DNA from: Luidia sarsii | Taxonomy: Eukaryota > Echinodermata > Asteroidea > Paxillosida > Luidiidae | DNA length: 64,000 nt | Assembly: GCA_949987565.1 (NCBI GenBank) | Contig: OX465115.1 | Coordinates: 2,809,959-2,873,958, forward strand | Direction of reading: 5' to 3' | Part shown: piece after piece, positions 1 to 13,100 of the stretch | How positions within the stretch are numbered: the first letter of the stretch is position 1 | Layout: each line of letters begins with the position of its first letter | Notes under the pieces: model-generated | Told to the model about the DNA's origin: nothing | Database searches by the model: none | What the model saw: the letters and a program-made list of their open reading frames with translations, nothing else | Made by a program: the position numbers and the translations under genes

Positions 1-1239
1 CGTTGCTATCGCGTTGAAAGGTGGCTTTATCGCGATAACAAACGATGAATTATTTATAGGCCGAAATTAATAATGCATTTTCAACACTCTTATCGCGATA
101 AGCCATCGCGTTGCTAATGCGATAAAAAAGACACTTCATTTCGGTGAGTACTGTAGATCATATCACGGCAGATCATCACTTCTAATTCTTCAAATTCTTT
201 CCCACACTCCTGGCTTAATATAGGACCCCCCCCCCCCTACTCCCCTCAAAAAAAAGAGAGAGAGAGGAGGGGGGGGGGCAACTTCAGATACACTACACCG
301 TACACCTTCTCCTCAACTCACAACATCCAGCCAGTCAAGCCTGACCGAACAGACCAGACACCTTTCTCTGACCAGAGGCAGGAAACAAAGAGATCTCTTC
401 CAGCAAGGATTTCTCAATCAAGGAAGTAATCAGATTCCGGTGTTTGTATCAGTGTCTGATCATTTTCAGAGGGGGGGGGAGAGGGGAGGGCTTTGTTGAG
501 ACCCTTATTTTTGTTTCTCAGAAAAAAAAGAAAAAAAAATAGAGGAACAGACCTTAAGTCAGGGAGATGGAGGGAGCCTGAACCTTTGATTTGGTAATTT
601 CATCTGCACAGACACCAGAGAGGTTCGGAGGAAACCGTAACACTTTGTTTGTATCACTTGTCCCGGCCAATTACTGGACATTATGGCAGGTTTCTTTGGA
701 TTTTTTTTTGAAAAACCATTGAGGAAAGATGAAAGACCCAGAGAGGAAAGAGAGGGGGTTGGGGGTGTGGGGAAGAGGTAGGGGAGGAAGGAGGGGGGAG
801 GGGGGGAATTGGAGAAAAATTCCAAGCTGACGTGGTCCCAAGTTCAGGTCTTTGGGGATGCCGGCGGTGTAACTGGACAGACATCTGGTGTAGGGTTCAG
901 GCTGGCACTCCGGTCTCAGAGGCTTCAGGAATGATGATATGTGGGGCTTAGAAAAACAAGTGGATTTGACCCCGTGACTGACAGTGACTGGTGGGTTCAA
1001 GATGGGGGCTGGCTTGGCGCAACCTTTCCAGTGTGCATTTCCGTGGTGAATACAGGTTAAGGGGGGGGACTACAAGTTAAAGAGAAGGAGTGTCCCACAA
1101 ACTGTGGGCCAACTTTCTTGAGCTGCTGCCAAACAAACAAAATGTAACTGCGAAATTTGACTGGAATTGCCAAGGTAATTGACCAAATGTTACTTCAATC
1201 ATTTGTACTATTGGTGCACTAAAAGTGAGGTGAAAAACC
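1..1239. other. No gene seen
   Basis: The first 130 bp contain the palindrome TTATCGCGATAA twice (27-38 and 90-101). The rest is unique sequence with short poly-C, poly-G and poly-A runs. Small frames here have no recognisable domain. Confidence 0.6.
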
Positions 1240-1475
1240 AACAAACTCTAATTTACAAAAAAAGTTACAACTTGTCACAAAACCAACAAACTATACTCAT
1301 GTGTAGGCTACAACTTGTTGTAACAAAAACAACAAACTGTACTTACAAAAAATTACAACTTGTAACAAAACCAACAAATTGTTCTTACAACTTGTAACAA
1401 AACCAACAAACTGTTCTTACAAAAAGTTACAACTTGTAACAAAACCAACAAATTATACTTACAACTTGTTGTTGA
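1240..1475 (+). repeat. AT-rich minisatellite (TTACAACTTGTAACAAAACC unit)
   Basis: About six imperfect units of roughly 36 bp built from ACAACTTGTAACAAAACC and AACAAACTGTTCTTAC. The short open frame across it is repeat-derived. Confidence 0.8.
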
Positions 1476-4017
1476 TACAGTATATCAGTTTCAAATGACC
1501 ACTTCTGCCCTACTGAATGAAATCAGTGAAGGATTTTATGAAGTGAATGTGATCGAAAAGATGCTATATTCACATTGCTGATTGAAGCTGTGGTCTTGGT
1601 TGATTGTTCACAGGCCAGCAAAAGCAGAATTTTGTGATAACGAAACAAGGATTAACTGGTGAAGGGATGCCATTCAGTGCCGAATAATTGGACAGAAATC
1701 ACAACAACAGGCGAGTGGGAACACAGACATGAAGAGCTCATGAAGGAAGAAGAGCCAGGACAGGGGAAGAGCAGTGTATAACTAATTGGTGAGATTACCG
1801 CATGCTTTTTGGGGGGTACAGCAGGGTCATTTGAATGACCTATAGAAAGCAGCATGCCAGGCTGGCCTAGCCAGGGATGAATTATCCTTATCCTTATGAT
1901 TTTTTTCTCTCCCCGACCCCAACCCCATCCAACCACCCTCCCAGCCTGCCTGCCCCCCTGCCCCTTAAAAAAGGAGGACACTTTCTGTCCCAGGAGTCCC
2001 TGATATCCCTTGTAGGGGCTCCCATGCCCCCTACACAATATCCAATGACCTCTGTCTAAGGACACCCTCTCTAAACAGAATTCCCAGCAAAGTATAGGTT
2101 TCGGCGGCGAGCCCCTTTTCGGCTCCTGTTTATTGGCTTTATTGAGGGTGTTCTCTATGCGCTGCGCCAAAGAAAAGGAGTGGTGTTACCTATGATCCTC
2201 TAGTGTGTAACAAGGGATGAACCACTTGGTATTCACTGGCTTAATTCCGATGGTTTTTTTGTCCTCTTCCGACGACAAAAGGGACCGTTTTTCCTCTTTT
2301 TCTTCTCCGTAAAGCTCTGCCCCAAGTAAACGGAGCAGCCTTGCTCGCGACTATATACTGCTAAGAAGTGATAACTCAAGAGGCTGTCCTTTGGTGAGGG
2401 AAAAGGGCTTTGGAGTCAGTCAGCCACATGCTTAAACATGACTCTATACAAACATCAAACTTAAGGACCTCAGTTTGTTTGAACAAGTCCTTGCCAATTG
2501 CCATACATGTAGCTTCTTTTTCATCAAAATTCATCAATATTGAGATTTCGCAAACAACTCCCCCGAAAAAAATTAAAATAAAAACTAGTACTGCTTTGGA
2601 AAGCCGAACCGAGCCGATAATTCAACTCCTGAAAAAAACTTCAGTATAAGTTAGCCAATTACAGAGATTGGGATTTGGGAATCAGACTTCTGTCAGAGAA
2701 ACAAGTTTGAAACTGTTCGTCTACTCACAGCATAAAATAATATCGCAGTGTCAGGAAATCACTTTTAATGAGGAAAGGCAATTTCCTCGAGCCAGAAAGG
2801 TTCACAAGTTTGCTGCGGTCGAATACACAGGCAAAAAAAAAAAACGATCAAGGGCACCGAGGCGAGATTGCTATTTCCCAAGTTCCTGCCCTCGCCGAAC
2901 TGAGACGAAATTTAGACACCACTGTGCCCAATCTAAAATGGTCACTGTCCGGCCGACGCGGCCCAATCTTCTCTAACACTCCAAGATAGATCGGGAAGGG
3001 AGAAATTCAGGGTGACATTCAGATAATACAGTGAGCACAGAAAGCGCTGGCTGTTCAGATTTCCACAGACTTACAATCTGACGGGAGTTTTGGAGCATTT
3101 AATCGGAGAAAATGATGATTAAAGAACAATTATTGGCTCAGAAGCTGTTCGGCTAACCCAATTAACCCTTCGAGGATCTTGTCTGGACATCTTGTCTGGA
3201 TGTACCTCGCATTAGAAATAATAATGTGAATATGTATTTTTATCCAGTCAAACATTCCTAAGATAACAACAAAATACATGAATCCGTCTGCTTGCTCAAA
3301 ATGCATTGTCATTTCCACAAGTTTCACAAGTTCTTGGGGGGGGGGAGAAATATCACAAATCAAATCAAATATTTTCAGCATCATTATGGAAAATCAACTG
3401 CAATTATATTATCAGTCATTTGGCAAGCCTATTTTCCAAAATGCTTGCAATAGATAAAGATATGTTCCCATATTTACAGGCTTACTTGATATTTTGGGTG
3501 CACTCACCCAAACCACAATAATCCACAGGTCAAGCCCCCCTCCAACTCAGATGGCCCCCAAAAAATGTATAAATAAAAAAAAAATGAATCATATCCCAAA
3601 TTTGTATACCTATTCATATCCTAATTCTTCCCACAAACCAAACCATTTCGAGGTCAGGCCCTCTTGCAACACATCTGAAAAGAGTGCAGCGTGTGCCATA
3701 CAATTTACACACCATTGACAGGTGGAATAGGAGTCCACTTGACAAGCCTGCTCCTAAATCCACAGCCTTCAGAACAACTTTGCTCACAGAAATTGGTCAG
3801 CCACAGAAATCCCATGAAATTATGATCGAGCTCGTCGGGGGCTTCTCTTCTCTGGAGAAGGCCTTCACCGATCGGTACCAACACAACAGACAGTCGACTC
3901 CCGAGGAAAGTTAGGTGCTCGATAAGTGAATAAAGTATCTCAGAATCGGGAGGTGGATTTGGGGCCTGCTTCAGAGGCAACCGGTGTCAAGTTTAGAAAT
4001 TAGAGGGGGAACTTTGC
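1476..4017. other. No gene seen; unique sequence
   Basis: Mixed AT-rich and moderate-GC sequence. The longest frame (1652-2170, minus, 172 aa) is low-complexity, lacks any domain and has no splice support. Confidence 0.55.
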
Positions 4018-4025
4018 AGAGTGGG

Positions 4026-4122
4026 TAGTCCGAGTAACTTGGACCCGACAAGTCACCCCTTCTTTTCGAAATTTCGAAGAATAAAAAGGGGTGACATGTC
4101 GGGTCCAAGTTACTCGGACTAG
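4026..4122. mobile_element. 97-bp foldback element with 8-bp target duplication (hAT-like)
   Basis: The arms TAGTCCGAGTAACTTGGACC (4026 onward) and its complement (to 4121) match at about 35 of 36 positions, with a short loop between. AGAGTGGG flanks both sides (4018-4025 and 4123-4130), and an 8-bp duplication is typical of hAT transposons. No coding capacity. Confidence 0.75.
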
Positions 4123-4130
4123 AGAGTGGG

Positions 4131-5544
4131 GTAGCGGTGATTTCACCACGGCCTCACACGACTCTGTTACGGAGGAGGCGGCGGGTGAAGGAACAGGTGC
4201 CCGGGCGGTAGCCCACGGGCGCCGAGTCCGGTGGAAACACGGTGCGGATTCAAGCATCTACAGCTCCATGGTTCAGGCATACAGCTCTATGGTTCAAGAT
4301 AGGGGGGAACTGGTGGTGTACTTAGTGAGTGAAGGGCAGTAGGGCCACCCCCCTCCCCCCTCCTTCCCCCTCTCCCTCTCTCTTTCCTCTACGGTGCGCA
4401 CACGGATCGGGACCACGCTTACAAACAACCACCGACCCCCCGAAAAAGTTACCCGACTCCGCGGCCCGGCCCCCCGACAAAAACTTCCCCCTAAAATCTC
4501 GTCCCGAGTCCCGCCACGTCTCTCCCCCTCTCACTTGAGTTGAGGCAGGGCCCCGTTTGGTACATGGTCGGGTCTCCCACCAAAAAATGGCGAGTGAAAA
4601 CGCTTACCTTTGATGAGTTTTCGGGCCTTTCCTTTCGAGCGCATATCCGGACTTCGGCACGGTGGTATCGTTCTATGTATAAATGGCCCGACACTTTATT
4701 ATTTTTTTTTTCTTTCCTCCGTGTGAAATTGTAATGTACACACAAAACGTCATCAGTGTGCCACCAGTCACGCATGCGCGCTGCCGTCCAATCTGTTATT
4801 CCCCTCGGCCCATGCAGTCGCACAGAAAAAAAAATGTCGTCTGCTCTCACACTCATCTGTGACTGTTGTGTGCGGGCCAGTCAGTCTGGCCATCCAAAGG
4901 GGGAGCCGAAAAAACTTGTGAATCAGACTCGTAAATAAACCCAGCCGCCGAGAGAAAATAATGCCCTCTTTATCAAGATCATCTCCAATGGGGAACAGAT
5001 AACGATCCGGGGAAAGACAGGCAAACGCCGTGTGTACTTTTTTTTTTTTTAGGGGGGGGGGGGTTTAGGTTGGGAGTTGAGAGGGGGGGGATTATCTGTG
5101 CTTCGGTGACCGGGGTCGAACCGCCACTTTTGATCTTTGAGCTCGACCGTGTCAGGTTCAACATTTCGGGGAAGAATTTATCTGGCGCAGCGTGGGGCGA
5201 GTTCGTTTGGACGGTGCGGTTATGAGGAGGGAGAGGGGAGACGAGGGGAATAATGCCCCAAAAATTCACGTCCCTTCACGGGAGGCAGGTTCGTAATAAT
5301 TTGGGATGATCTGCCTTTGGTCTGGCCAAATTGAATTTCGTTTATAAAATGGCCTCGACTCCTTAACACAAGCGTGCCATTTGTACTGAGTGAAAACCAT
5401 CGCTAGAAGAACTCGTGAATATACGAATGCTTGCAGAATTTGTTTATAATGATGCCTTTGCTTAATATTCTTATCTTGATTCGATCTCACGATGGAATAC
5501 ATGTTAGTCATGTACAGGATTTCTCAAATACATAATTATCACAA
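4131..5544. other. No gene seen; partly GC-rich unique sequence
   Basis: Contains a CpG-containing stretch (about 4150-4560) and homopolymer runs (5039-5095). Short frames overlap on both strands, which points to composition rather than coding. Confidence 0.5.
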
Positions 5545-5760
5545 ATAATAGAGGGCCTGACGTTTTTATCCCTACAGGACCTTTCCCGAAGGCCGAATGT
5601 AAGTCAGACCTGTTTCGACTCGTTCAACTCAAAGTGATATACAGGAATGTTGCAAACTGCTTACTGACTAAAATTACCCAAATGCAAATCTAAAAATTTA
5701 GTGGGCCTGACGTTTCGATCATAGGAGGACCTTTCTCAAAGGCAGAGGGAATTCAACTCA
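5545..5760 (+). repeat. Two single-arm fragments of the GACGTTTCGATCC element
   Basis: Fragments near 5553-5595 (GGGCCTGACGTTTTTATCCC) and 5702-5750 (GGGCCTGACGTTTCGATC), the latter preceded by GCAAACTGCTTACTGACTAA. No inverted partner is seen. Confidence 0.55.
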
Positions 5761-6249
5761 TTCAACTCAATATTTTTCTCCGTTGCCATAAAGATGGTTA
5801 GATGGTTAAATGTGGATAGTCAGAGCTTCTAATCTAGTCCTAGACTAATTGGATAGAATGGGGATAGTTAATGATAATGATAATGGAACATTATCGCAAA
5901 GAAGAAGATACAGAAGAGGATTATGGGTGGATGAAGTCTCCAAAAAGGACCAGCTTGTCGGGTGCAGATCCCCTTTTACAATAAGTATTAACAACGAACA
6001 ATGTTTCAAAGGCATTCTGTCCTGGCTTGAGAAAAGTCCTGCTGCTATTTGCTGTTGTTGAGATTTGCATTCGTGTTCGTTTAGTCAGTAAGCAGTTTGC
6101 AACATTTTCAGTCTGAGTTGAGTTCTGAATTCCTTGACAGTTGTTCCTTAAAATTGGATCACGATTCGAAAGCGGCGATCAAATATGCACAAAAACATGA
6201 AATATTAACTGCCATTTTAGTGTTGTTGATTTTTTTAATGGAGAGCGAA

Positions 6250-6505
6250 TTGTATCATTATTTCGTATGACACCAAGCAAAGTTCTCTTTTTGTGAGTAT
6301 GTGTGGTTCTGAAAAGAACCGAAGGAACTCGACGTTTCGAAAAGTATGCTCTGTTCGTCTTCGGGAGACTGAACATAGCATACTGTTCGAAACGTCGAGT
6401 TCAGAACCAACCACACTGATACTCAAAAAAGGGCTTTTTGCATGGTGCTACCGCAAACCTGTATTACTGCTATTCCCACCATGAAAACCTTCAAATCTCA
6501 TTTGA
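6250..6505. repeat. TTGCATGGTG/GGTTCTGAAAAG foldback element
   Basis: The arms hold GTGTGGTTCTGAAAAGAACC, AACTCGACGTTTCG and their complements around TCGTCTTCGGGAGAC. The right side ends with CACCATGAAAACCTTCAAAT. Same family as 42.2, 45.8 and 51.3 kb. Confidence 0.65.
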
Positions 6506-7951
6506 TTATATTTCATGTTTGTACTCGTTTTGAAAAGCTTTTCTGTCTCAAAACCGTTAACTTTCCTGTCTCTGTTCCAACAGAAAATGTTGCAAACTGC
6601 TCAGAGACATGAATGACGATTGACATGAAATATACAAACCTTACGAAGGTAGAGTGGCTGACGTTCGATCCCTGCACGAGCTTTCTCCAAGTCAGAGAAA
6701 GGCTCCGGATTTAAAAAGAAAAAAAAACAATTGTTCGCAAACGCCATACCCTTTACCTTTTCAAGATTCATATCTCGACTTCTTAACCGATATGGACCTG
6801 TGGGCTATACAGTTACGCTTTAATCTTTTAGGATTTCTGTTTTGAATCATAATAAGTTGCCGTTTTGCATTAATTGAACGTTCTTTATTCAATTCTGCGG
6901 AGTTGGCCAAACCGAAAACGAGCAACGAAGGTCTGCATTTTGACACGTCAGCTTAATTAATAATGTCATTTTTTTTTGGGGGGGGCCGTGCCCCTGACCC
7001 AGGCTGGTCAAGGAGAAAAGAAAGGGGGGAGAGGGGGAAAAAGACCAACATCTTGAAGAACGATTCCCTGTCGCCTTCAGTGTCCACTGGCCACGCCTAC
7101 AAAGTACCAACCAGTCCAGGGACGTTCTGTGGTACGGTGTAATTACACATCTAATCGGCTCAAGACCGATGGAATACTGTGTGCTTGTTCTGGTGTCTTG
7201 AAATGAAAAAATGTGTCAGTAGCAAACAAAAGCAAAACAAAACACAATACAACAAAACAAAACAAAACAGAGCAACACGGAGGCGGAACTTCAAAAAAAA
7301 AAGATTGCCAAATTTGGGATTTACATTCAATTACGAGATACAAAACCCAACCACATTATAAGTGGAGAAGTGAGTAGAAATATACAATAGGATACAATAC
7401 AATAGGATCAAAACGCCAGGCCCTCTAACTTTTGAGATTTTATGTATTGCGGGTCATTTTAATCAGTTAGCATTAAGTTTTTGTATTAACTTCAAAAAAA
7501 TAAATACAGTGAATTTTTTCAGATCAAAACGTTTTCGAAAGGACCCAGACGAGTTGAATTAGACTCGTTTTCACCCATTGATTAAAATAATCAAATTATT
7601 AGTATGATTTTTATACCGCGATTGAAAACGCCCAGAGGTCACAAACCGGCTTCAAATAGAGTCTGAAAACCTCGCTTGTCAGCTGAAGGCTGCTGACAGA
7701 ACCCCCCCCCCCTCCTCCTGTGAAGAATGTCAAATCGTAGGGAAGGGACAGGGGTCGTTTGGGTGACCGGAGAAGAATCATTAGCATGATGGCTGATGGT
7801 GGATTTATGTGCTTGTATTATCAATGCCCTTAATTGCAATTAAGATAATTCTCAGTGGAATCGAATGGGTTTGTAAGTTATGTTCTTTTTAAGATTTATC
7901 CACAAAGGGAAGCACATGTGCACATATGCATTTTCATAGAGTAATTATCAA

Positions 7952-8095
7952 ATTGCTTACTGTCTAAAATGACTAAAATTACCAAAATAGAAAACTCAAA
8001 CTAGTAGGAGGTCCTGACGTTTCGACCCTAGCAGGACCTTTCTCAAAGGCAGATCCTGCTAGTATAGGATCGAAACGTCAGGCCCTTCCCAATCG
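7952..8095. repeat. GACGTTTCGATCC foldback element, copy with a short right arm
   Basis: Left arm GACGTTTCGACCCTAGCAGG, then CCTGCTAGTATAGGATCGAA on the inverted side. Preceded by TTGCTTACTGTCTAAAAT. Confidence 0.65.
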
Positions 8096-8434
8096 ATGAG
8101 ATAAGCATAAACAGATAACGAGATGTATACCAACGAGAAGAAAATGACACTGATTGCCGTATAATTCGGCGCAGGAGTAGGGAGGAACCCCAAATCTGGT
8201 GTTGAGCAGAGCAGACTACAGAGAGGCGGAGAGCGAGGATCGAACAGGCCCCGGTCTGGACTGCACAATAATAAACCGCCATTACGGAGACCAGGCAGCC
8301 ACGGTTATAAATTGACCTCCTTCTTGTATAGCAGCGTGCACCGATGCTCGTGTTACCGTAAACATTTCGGTAATTCAATGTCCCCGTAGTCCTTTACCCC
8401 ACTGCCACATTCTTCGCCCAGAGCTTCCCATCAG

Positions 8435-8860
8435 AGAAGAGAAGAGAAGAGAGAGAAGAGAGAGGGAGGGAGGGAGGGAGGGAGACGGAGGCGGGTCGGA
8501 GAGACACTGACAGTGGTGTAATCATATCGGCGATAATATTCTATTTATGAAGCGTAATTCATGCCATTAGCGACGCAATGTGGCCGCGGACAAGTCGCCC
8601 CGCTTGGGTCCGGGCCGCTGTGTAATCTTATCTAGCGATGATCTGTCGGAATGTCCCCCCTCGTGCTTTCGACTGACAAGGGGCGCTTGTCAGGAGAACA
8701 CGCGGCAGATTCTGTTGCCCGTCTCGATTTCTCATCCCGCCTGACCCGAGACAGCCAAGGTAGAAGGGGGTGGGTGGGTGGGAGGGAGGGAGGAGGGAGG
8801 GAGGGAGGGAGGGAGGGAAGGAGGGTAGGGATGGAGGGTAGGGATGGAGGGTAGGGGTGG
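8435..8860 (+). repeat. Two GA/GGGA purine tracts with unique GC-rich sequence between
   Basis: Purine runs at about 8435-8500 and 8764-8860 (GGGAGGGAGG units). The middle is unique and shows no convincing coding frame. Confidence 0.6.
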
Positions 8861-9514
8861 TCGGCGAGGGGGATGGGGGGAGGACACTGATGGCATTGTC
8901 GAGACTCAAGAGTGACGGCTCGGGCCACCTCATCAGTCCTCCGCGAACCGTATACCCAGACGCGCCTGCGCACTGATGGACCCCGAGTCACGTGGTGGAC
9001 AGCAGAGACAAGAGTTGCCAAGCAATAGTGACTACATACAGACAATCGAAGGCATTGGTCACCGCGGAGTAGGGACAACAATGGGGAAAGCCTTCCACAG
9101 TCAACACGACGAGGTTGATGTCCGAAACGTCTGAGCCCACACAAAACAATCCAACATCACATCTTCAAAAAGGGCACTTGGACCATCCCTCCTCTACCTC
9201 CATGCTTGGACATATCGCGCTAACGCTGTAATCTAAGAAATCGCCCGCATCTGAAAACGCTCTCAAAATAAGAATCCAACAGATCGTGCGGTTTTCCACC
9301 TGCAATAAAATGTACTTAAAAGTTATCATGATAAAAGACATGCACGAGTTAAATATGATAACATTAAAAAAAAAGAGCCATGGTCACCAAAAACGTCACG
9401 GGAATAGGCCAGTACTCTCCTTTTGTTTGTTTGTGTGAATCCATTTCTTTCTTTCTTTCAATGATGACGGTGCGTTGCCTAGCAATGATTCAACAAGCGC
9501 AATCAATTATGTTG
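8861..9514. other. No gene seen
   Basis: Unique sequence. A 170-aa minus frame (8632-9144) runs out of the purine tract and shows no domain. Confidence 0.5.
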
Positions 9515-9872
9515 AGAGAGAGGTGGAGGAATGGGAGGGAGAGAGAGGGGCCTAGAGAGGAAGAGAGACTGGGGAGCGGAGGGAGAGGGGGAGACAGAGA
9601 GAGAGACAGAGAGATGTGGAGAGAGGGGCTGAGCGAGAGGGGGAGAAGGGGAGAAAGGGGGAAGAGAGAGAGGTGGAAAGAGGGACGGAGATGGAAGGAG
9701 AGAGAGGGGTGGAGAGAGGGAGAGAGGGGTGAGAAGGAGGGAGAGAAGGGGTGAGAGGTTGAGAGAGATGGGGAGAGAAGTTGAGAGAAAAGAGAGAGGG
9801 GGAGAAAGGGGAGGGGGATGTTGAGAGAGGGGAGAGGGGAAGGGGGTGAGGGGGAGAGAGGGGGGAGTGCAC
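9515..9872 (+). repeat. GA-rich purine tract
   Basis: Mostly GAGA, GGGA and GAGG with few pyrimidines over about 360 bp. Confidence 0.85.
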
Positions 9873-10049
9873 GGCCAGGCTTACTGACGAGCTACACCCC
9901 TCCCTCCCTCGATGGCTCTGCGGGGGAGTCTTGGCTGGGCACAGGGGAGGAAATCTGGCCTTATACGCCGAAAGATGGGGGAGAGGTAAGCCGCCTTGCA
10001 GGGACCACGCATCCTAATCAACGCTGCCCCCAAACCGCCCTGCGTTGCG

Positions 10050-10100
<51 letters not shown>

Positions 10101-10107
10101 CCAGCCA

Positions 10108-10142
<35 letters not shown>

Positions 10143-10165
10143 TGTCTGCCTGCATGTCTGTCTGT
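10050..10165 (+). repeat. (CTGC)n tetranucleotide microsatellite
   Basis: About 28 units with a CCAGCCAC interruption near 10101, then CTGT variants. Confidence 0.9.
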
Positions 10166-13100
10166 TCCTCTTTTAAAGTATTGGATCGGATGCCACTGCG
10201 TCTTACAATCTCATAAACAAAGCAAAGATACGTTGTTCCCAAAAAAAAAAAATCGGCCTGTCTGTCTGTCTGCCTGCCTGCCTCTGTCTCTCTCTCCGTC
10301 GTGTTTATCACCGAATTCCTGGCGCAAAACCCGAGCCGACGGGGTCACGACATTAGCGGTGCCGTCCGTGTCCCCGCGCGCCGTCGGCCCGTCCGCCCGC
10401 CCCCTTCGCCCGCTCCGATGACTCGCGATGAGATCTGCAAATTGAGGAGTGATGTTGTTTCGGGTGGTGTGGGTTTTTTTCTTTCTTTCTTCTTCCCCTT
10501 CTCTTGAGGTTGGAGGGGGGAGAGGAGAGAAGAGAAACAAATTTCTCATCGAATTCCTCCCCCGCCGAGAAAGTTTGTCAGCGCAGCGAGGCAGGCTGGA
10601 CTGTTCCAGGCCGGCGGGTCGTCTCCGGTTTCCTTCGGTAGCAGTAAACAGGGCTGACTCGGTGATATTCCACGGTTGTTGCCGGGGTCTAGGGTTTGGG
10701 GTTTTGTGGTGGGGGGTGGGGGACATACGCGTTCCCATTTAGACACTAGTGATGATGGCAGGGTTGCATTTGATCCACACGGATGGGTCCGATCCGTGCC
10801 ATGTGTCGATGGCACTCACGATGAAAGCGATCCACACTGTGCAGTTTTCAGCACCACTCAGATTTTGAAGATTTGGGTGGGTTTTTTTTTCTTTCTTTCT
10901 TTCGTCCATTGTTAGTATTTTTGTTATCTGAATCGATGGTGAAATCTCGCGGTATCTCGGGGGATTTGTTGCTGCTGTTCGTGATTCTGTTTCATGCGGT
11001 CAGTTCAGCTCTTGTTTAGCGTTTTGTGTTACTGTAATGGAATAGCCGTTATATCGTCGTGGTTATCTTGATTCGTATTCATTTTGTTAAAAAAAAAAGT
11101 ATCGGCATATTGTGTTGTTGCACACCTATCGATCGAAGTCATTTTCGATTGAGTCAAAATGATTGCCTTTTGCTAGTCTCTCTCTCGAGCCGCACCAGTG
11201 GAATGGCTGCGGTCTCGATCGGGAGTCGACGCGGTCCATGATCCAGCACGGATCAGCGGACCTGACTGGAGAAGGTCGCGGGCGGGTGACGGCGTGCCAC
11301 GTCAGTGGGCGCGCGCTGCTGCGTGGCGGGGACCGCGTCGCGCGGTGCTGCGGCCGCGCCGTGCATGCAATGACTGTGGTCCGGTGAATACACACGCTCA
11401 TGCTCGGTCGCCAACCAAAAAGGATCGGCACCAGAGCGCCACCTATCGCGCTGGGGGCCAGCCGTCGTCAGACCAGACCGTAGACTCTCGCTCCAACCGC
11501 AGACAATTAAACCCAGCCACGCCGGCGGTGGCTCGTTCCCTTCATTCCCGACTGCTCGACCCCATTCAGTTGTCTCCGGCCAGCACCGAGACAATCTGCT
11601 CCCATCAAATAGCAGGCTATTCTGTCTGTACTCGGGTCTTCGGAGTTCGGTCCGGGTCTTGGCAGTCGGACGACCTCTTTCATTCCCCGTCTCTCCGCCG
11701 CGTTTTCGGGGACAAAAGATCGAATCGGGTGCTCGACAATGCTCTCTTCTTCTTCGCCAACCTCGTTCTCTCGGTCCGAGGCTATAGGTTTCTCCGAACT
11801 CCTGGCATGCGGGGAGATTGTGATCGGCTGATCGCGGGGCAAAGAAAGGGTGGCTTGCGCGCACCGCGTGCTCGGGGGTCAAGTCACAACGGCCGATCTT
11901 ATTTCATTAGCAGGAGTGTGCACTGGGGGGAAAACACCGCCAAAAATCTGACCCCGTTTTCATGAAAAGATGGCCTGCATAGGCCTAATTTTTTTTGGTA
12001 AGCTCCAGCTGGTGGCCCAGAATACGCAACCGTCCGTTCCGATTCCCCTTTTCTCGTCATCACATTGTAGTCTTTCTATAACGGAGTCATTACAAGAGTG
12101 GCATCATTAAAACAAAAAGTGAGTGAGATCCCGATGGAATGGGCAGGGTGGTCTCCACTTATTTTCGTCTCCACTTCTATTTTCGCCGTCCAAAACTGGG
12201 CGCAACCGGTTTCCAATATGCAAGCGAGCCCTCGATGACACTGAGTTCATCAGCCTATAGCTGCAAGAGTCGACAAGCATTTTTATTTTTACAAGACAAT
12301 GAATGAGTGAAGTTCCTTTTTTTTTTTGGAGTGAGTGTGGCGAAGCATGGGTCAAGCTTGCACCTCTAAAACGGTTTCGCTTGTCCCTCACCGCAAGGAC
12401 TGGATTTTTTTTTTTTTTAAAGGGAGGCATACCCGCGTTCAATACAGCCAATTGCTATTACAGTCCGCGAACGGTCCGAAATGCCGTGAACTTGGTTTGA
12501 GCGCGCCGCGCGCCGGGCTGAAGCGACCGCGGCCGGCGAGCGTGTCTGGCGCGGATGACCGTACGGGGAAGAGGAGGCGAAGTGCCCGGTGTGCGCCCAG
12601 GGAGTACGCGGTGCTCGAAACCCGTGGGCCTTTCCGCTCGTACACACGGGCCGACTGGGCAGACAGATGGAATATGAGAATTAAGTCTCACATGTAATAT
12701 CTATAATGGCAAAAAAAGAATAGACAGCCTGACGTTTAGCTCCTAGCAGAGCCTTTCTCAAAATGAGATTTTAGTCAGTTAACAGTTTGCTACGTTTTTT
12801 TATAGGCCTATTACATGTACTGATAGGTCTATAGTTTATAGGGGCCTATATATTTTTTTTCAAAACCCGACTGTCTGAGGGAAAAGGCAATAATTAGTCA
12901 CCTTCAGCAATTATTAAACAGAATGATTAATGAGTAAACTGAAGTCTTGTACAAACGTCTTTGGGTCTGACAAAACCCAGACTTCACGTGAGTCCTTCAA
13001 GTAAATAAAAACCTGCATGAAACCATAGCACAATCTGAGAGAAAAAACACACACACAAAAAGATAGGACTTTTTTGTCAGCACGCAATCGGGCAAAGCCA

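Noticed and set aside
5095..5175. tRNA-like box B (GGTTCGACCCC) on the minus strand
   Set aside because: No T-stem pairing (GGCGG against CCGGT) and no acceptor-stem partner, so not a tRNA.
11198..11965. Frames of 255 aa (plus) and 209 aa (minus)
   Set aside because: Both strands are open over the same GC-rich block and neither shows a domain, so composition explains them.
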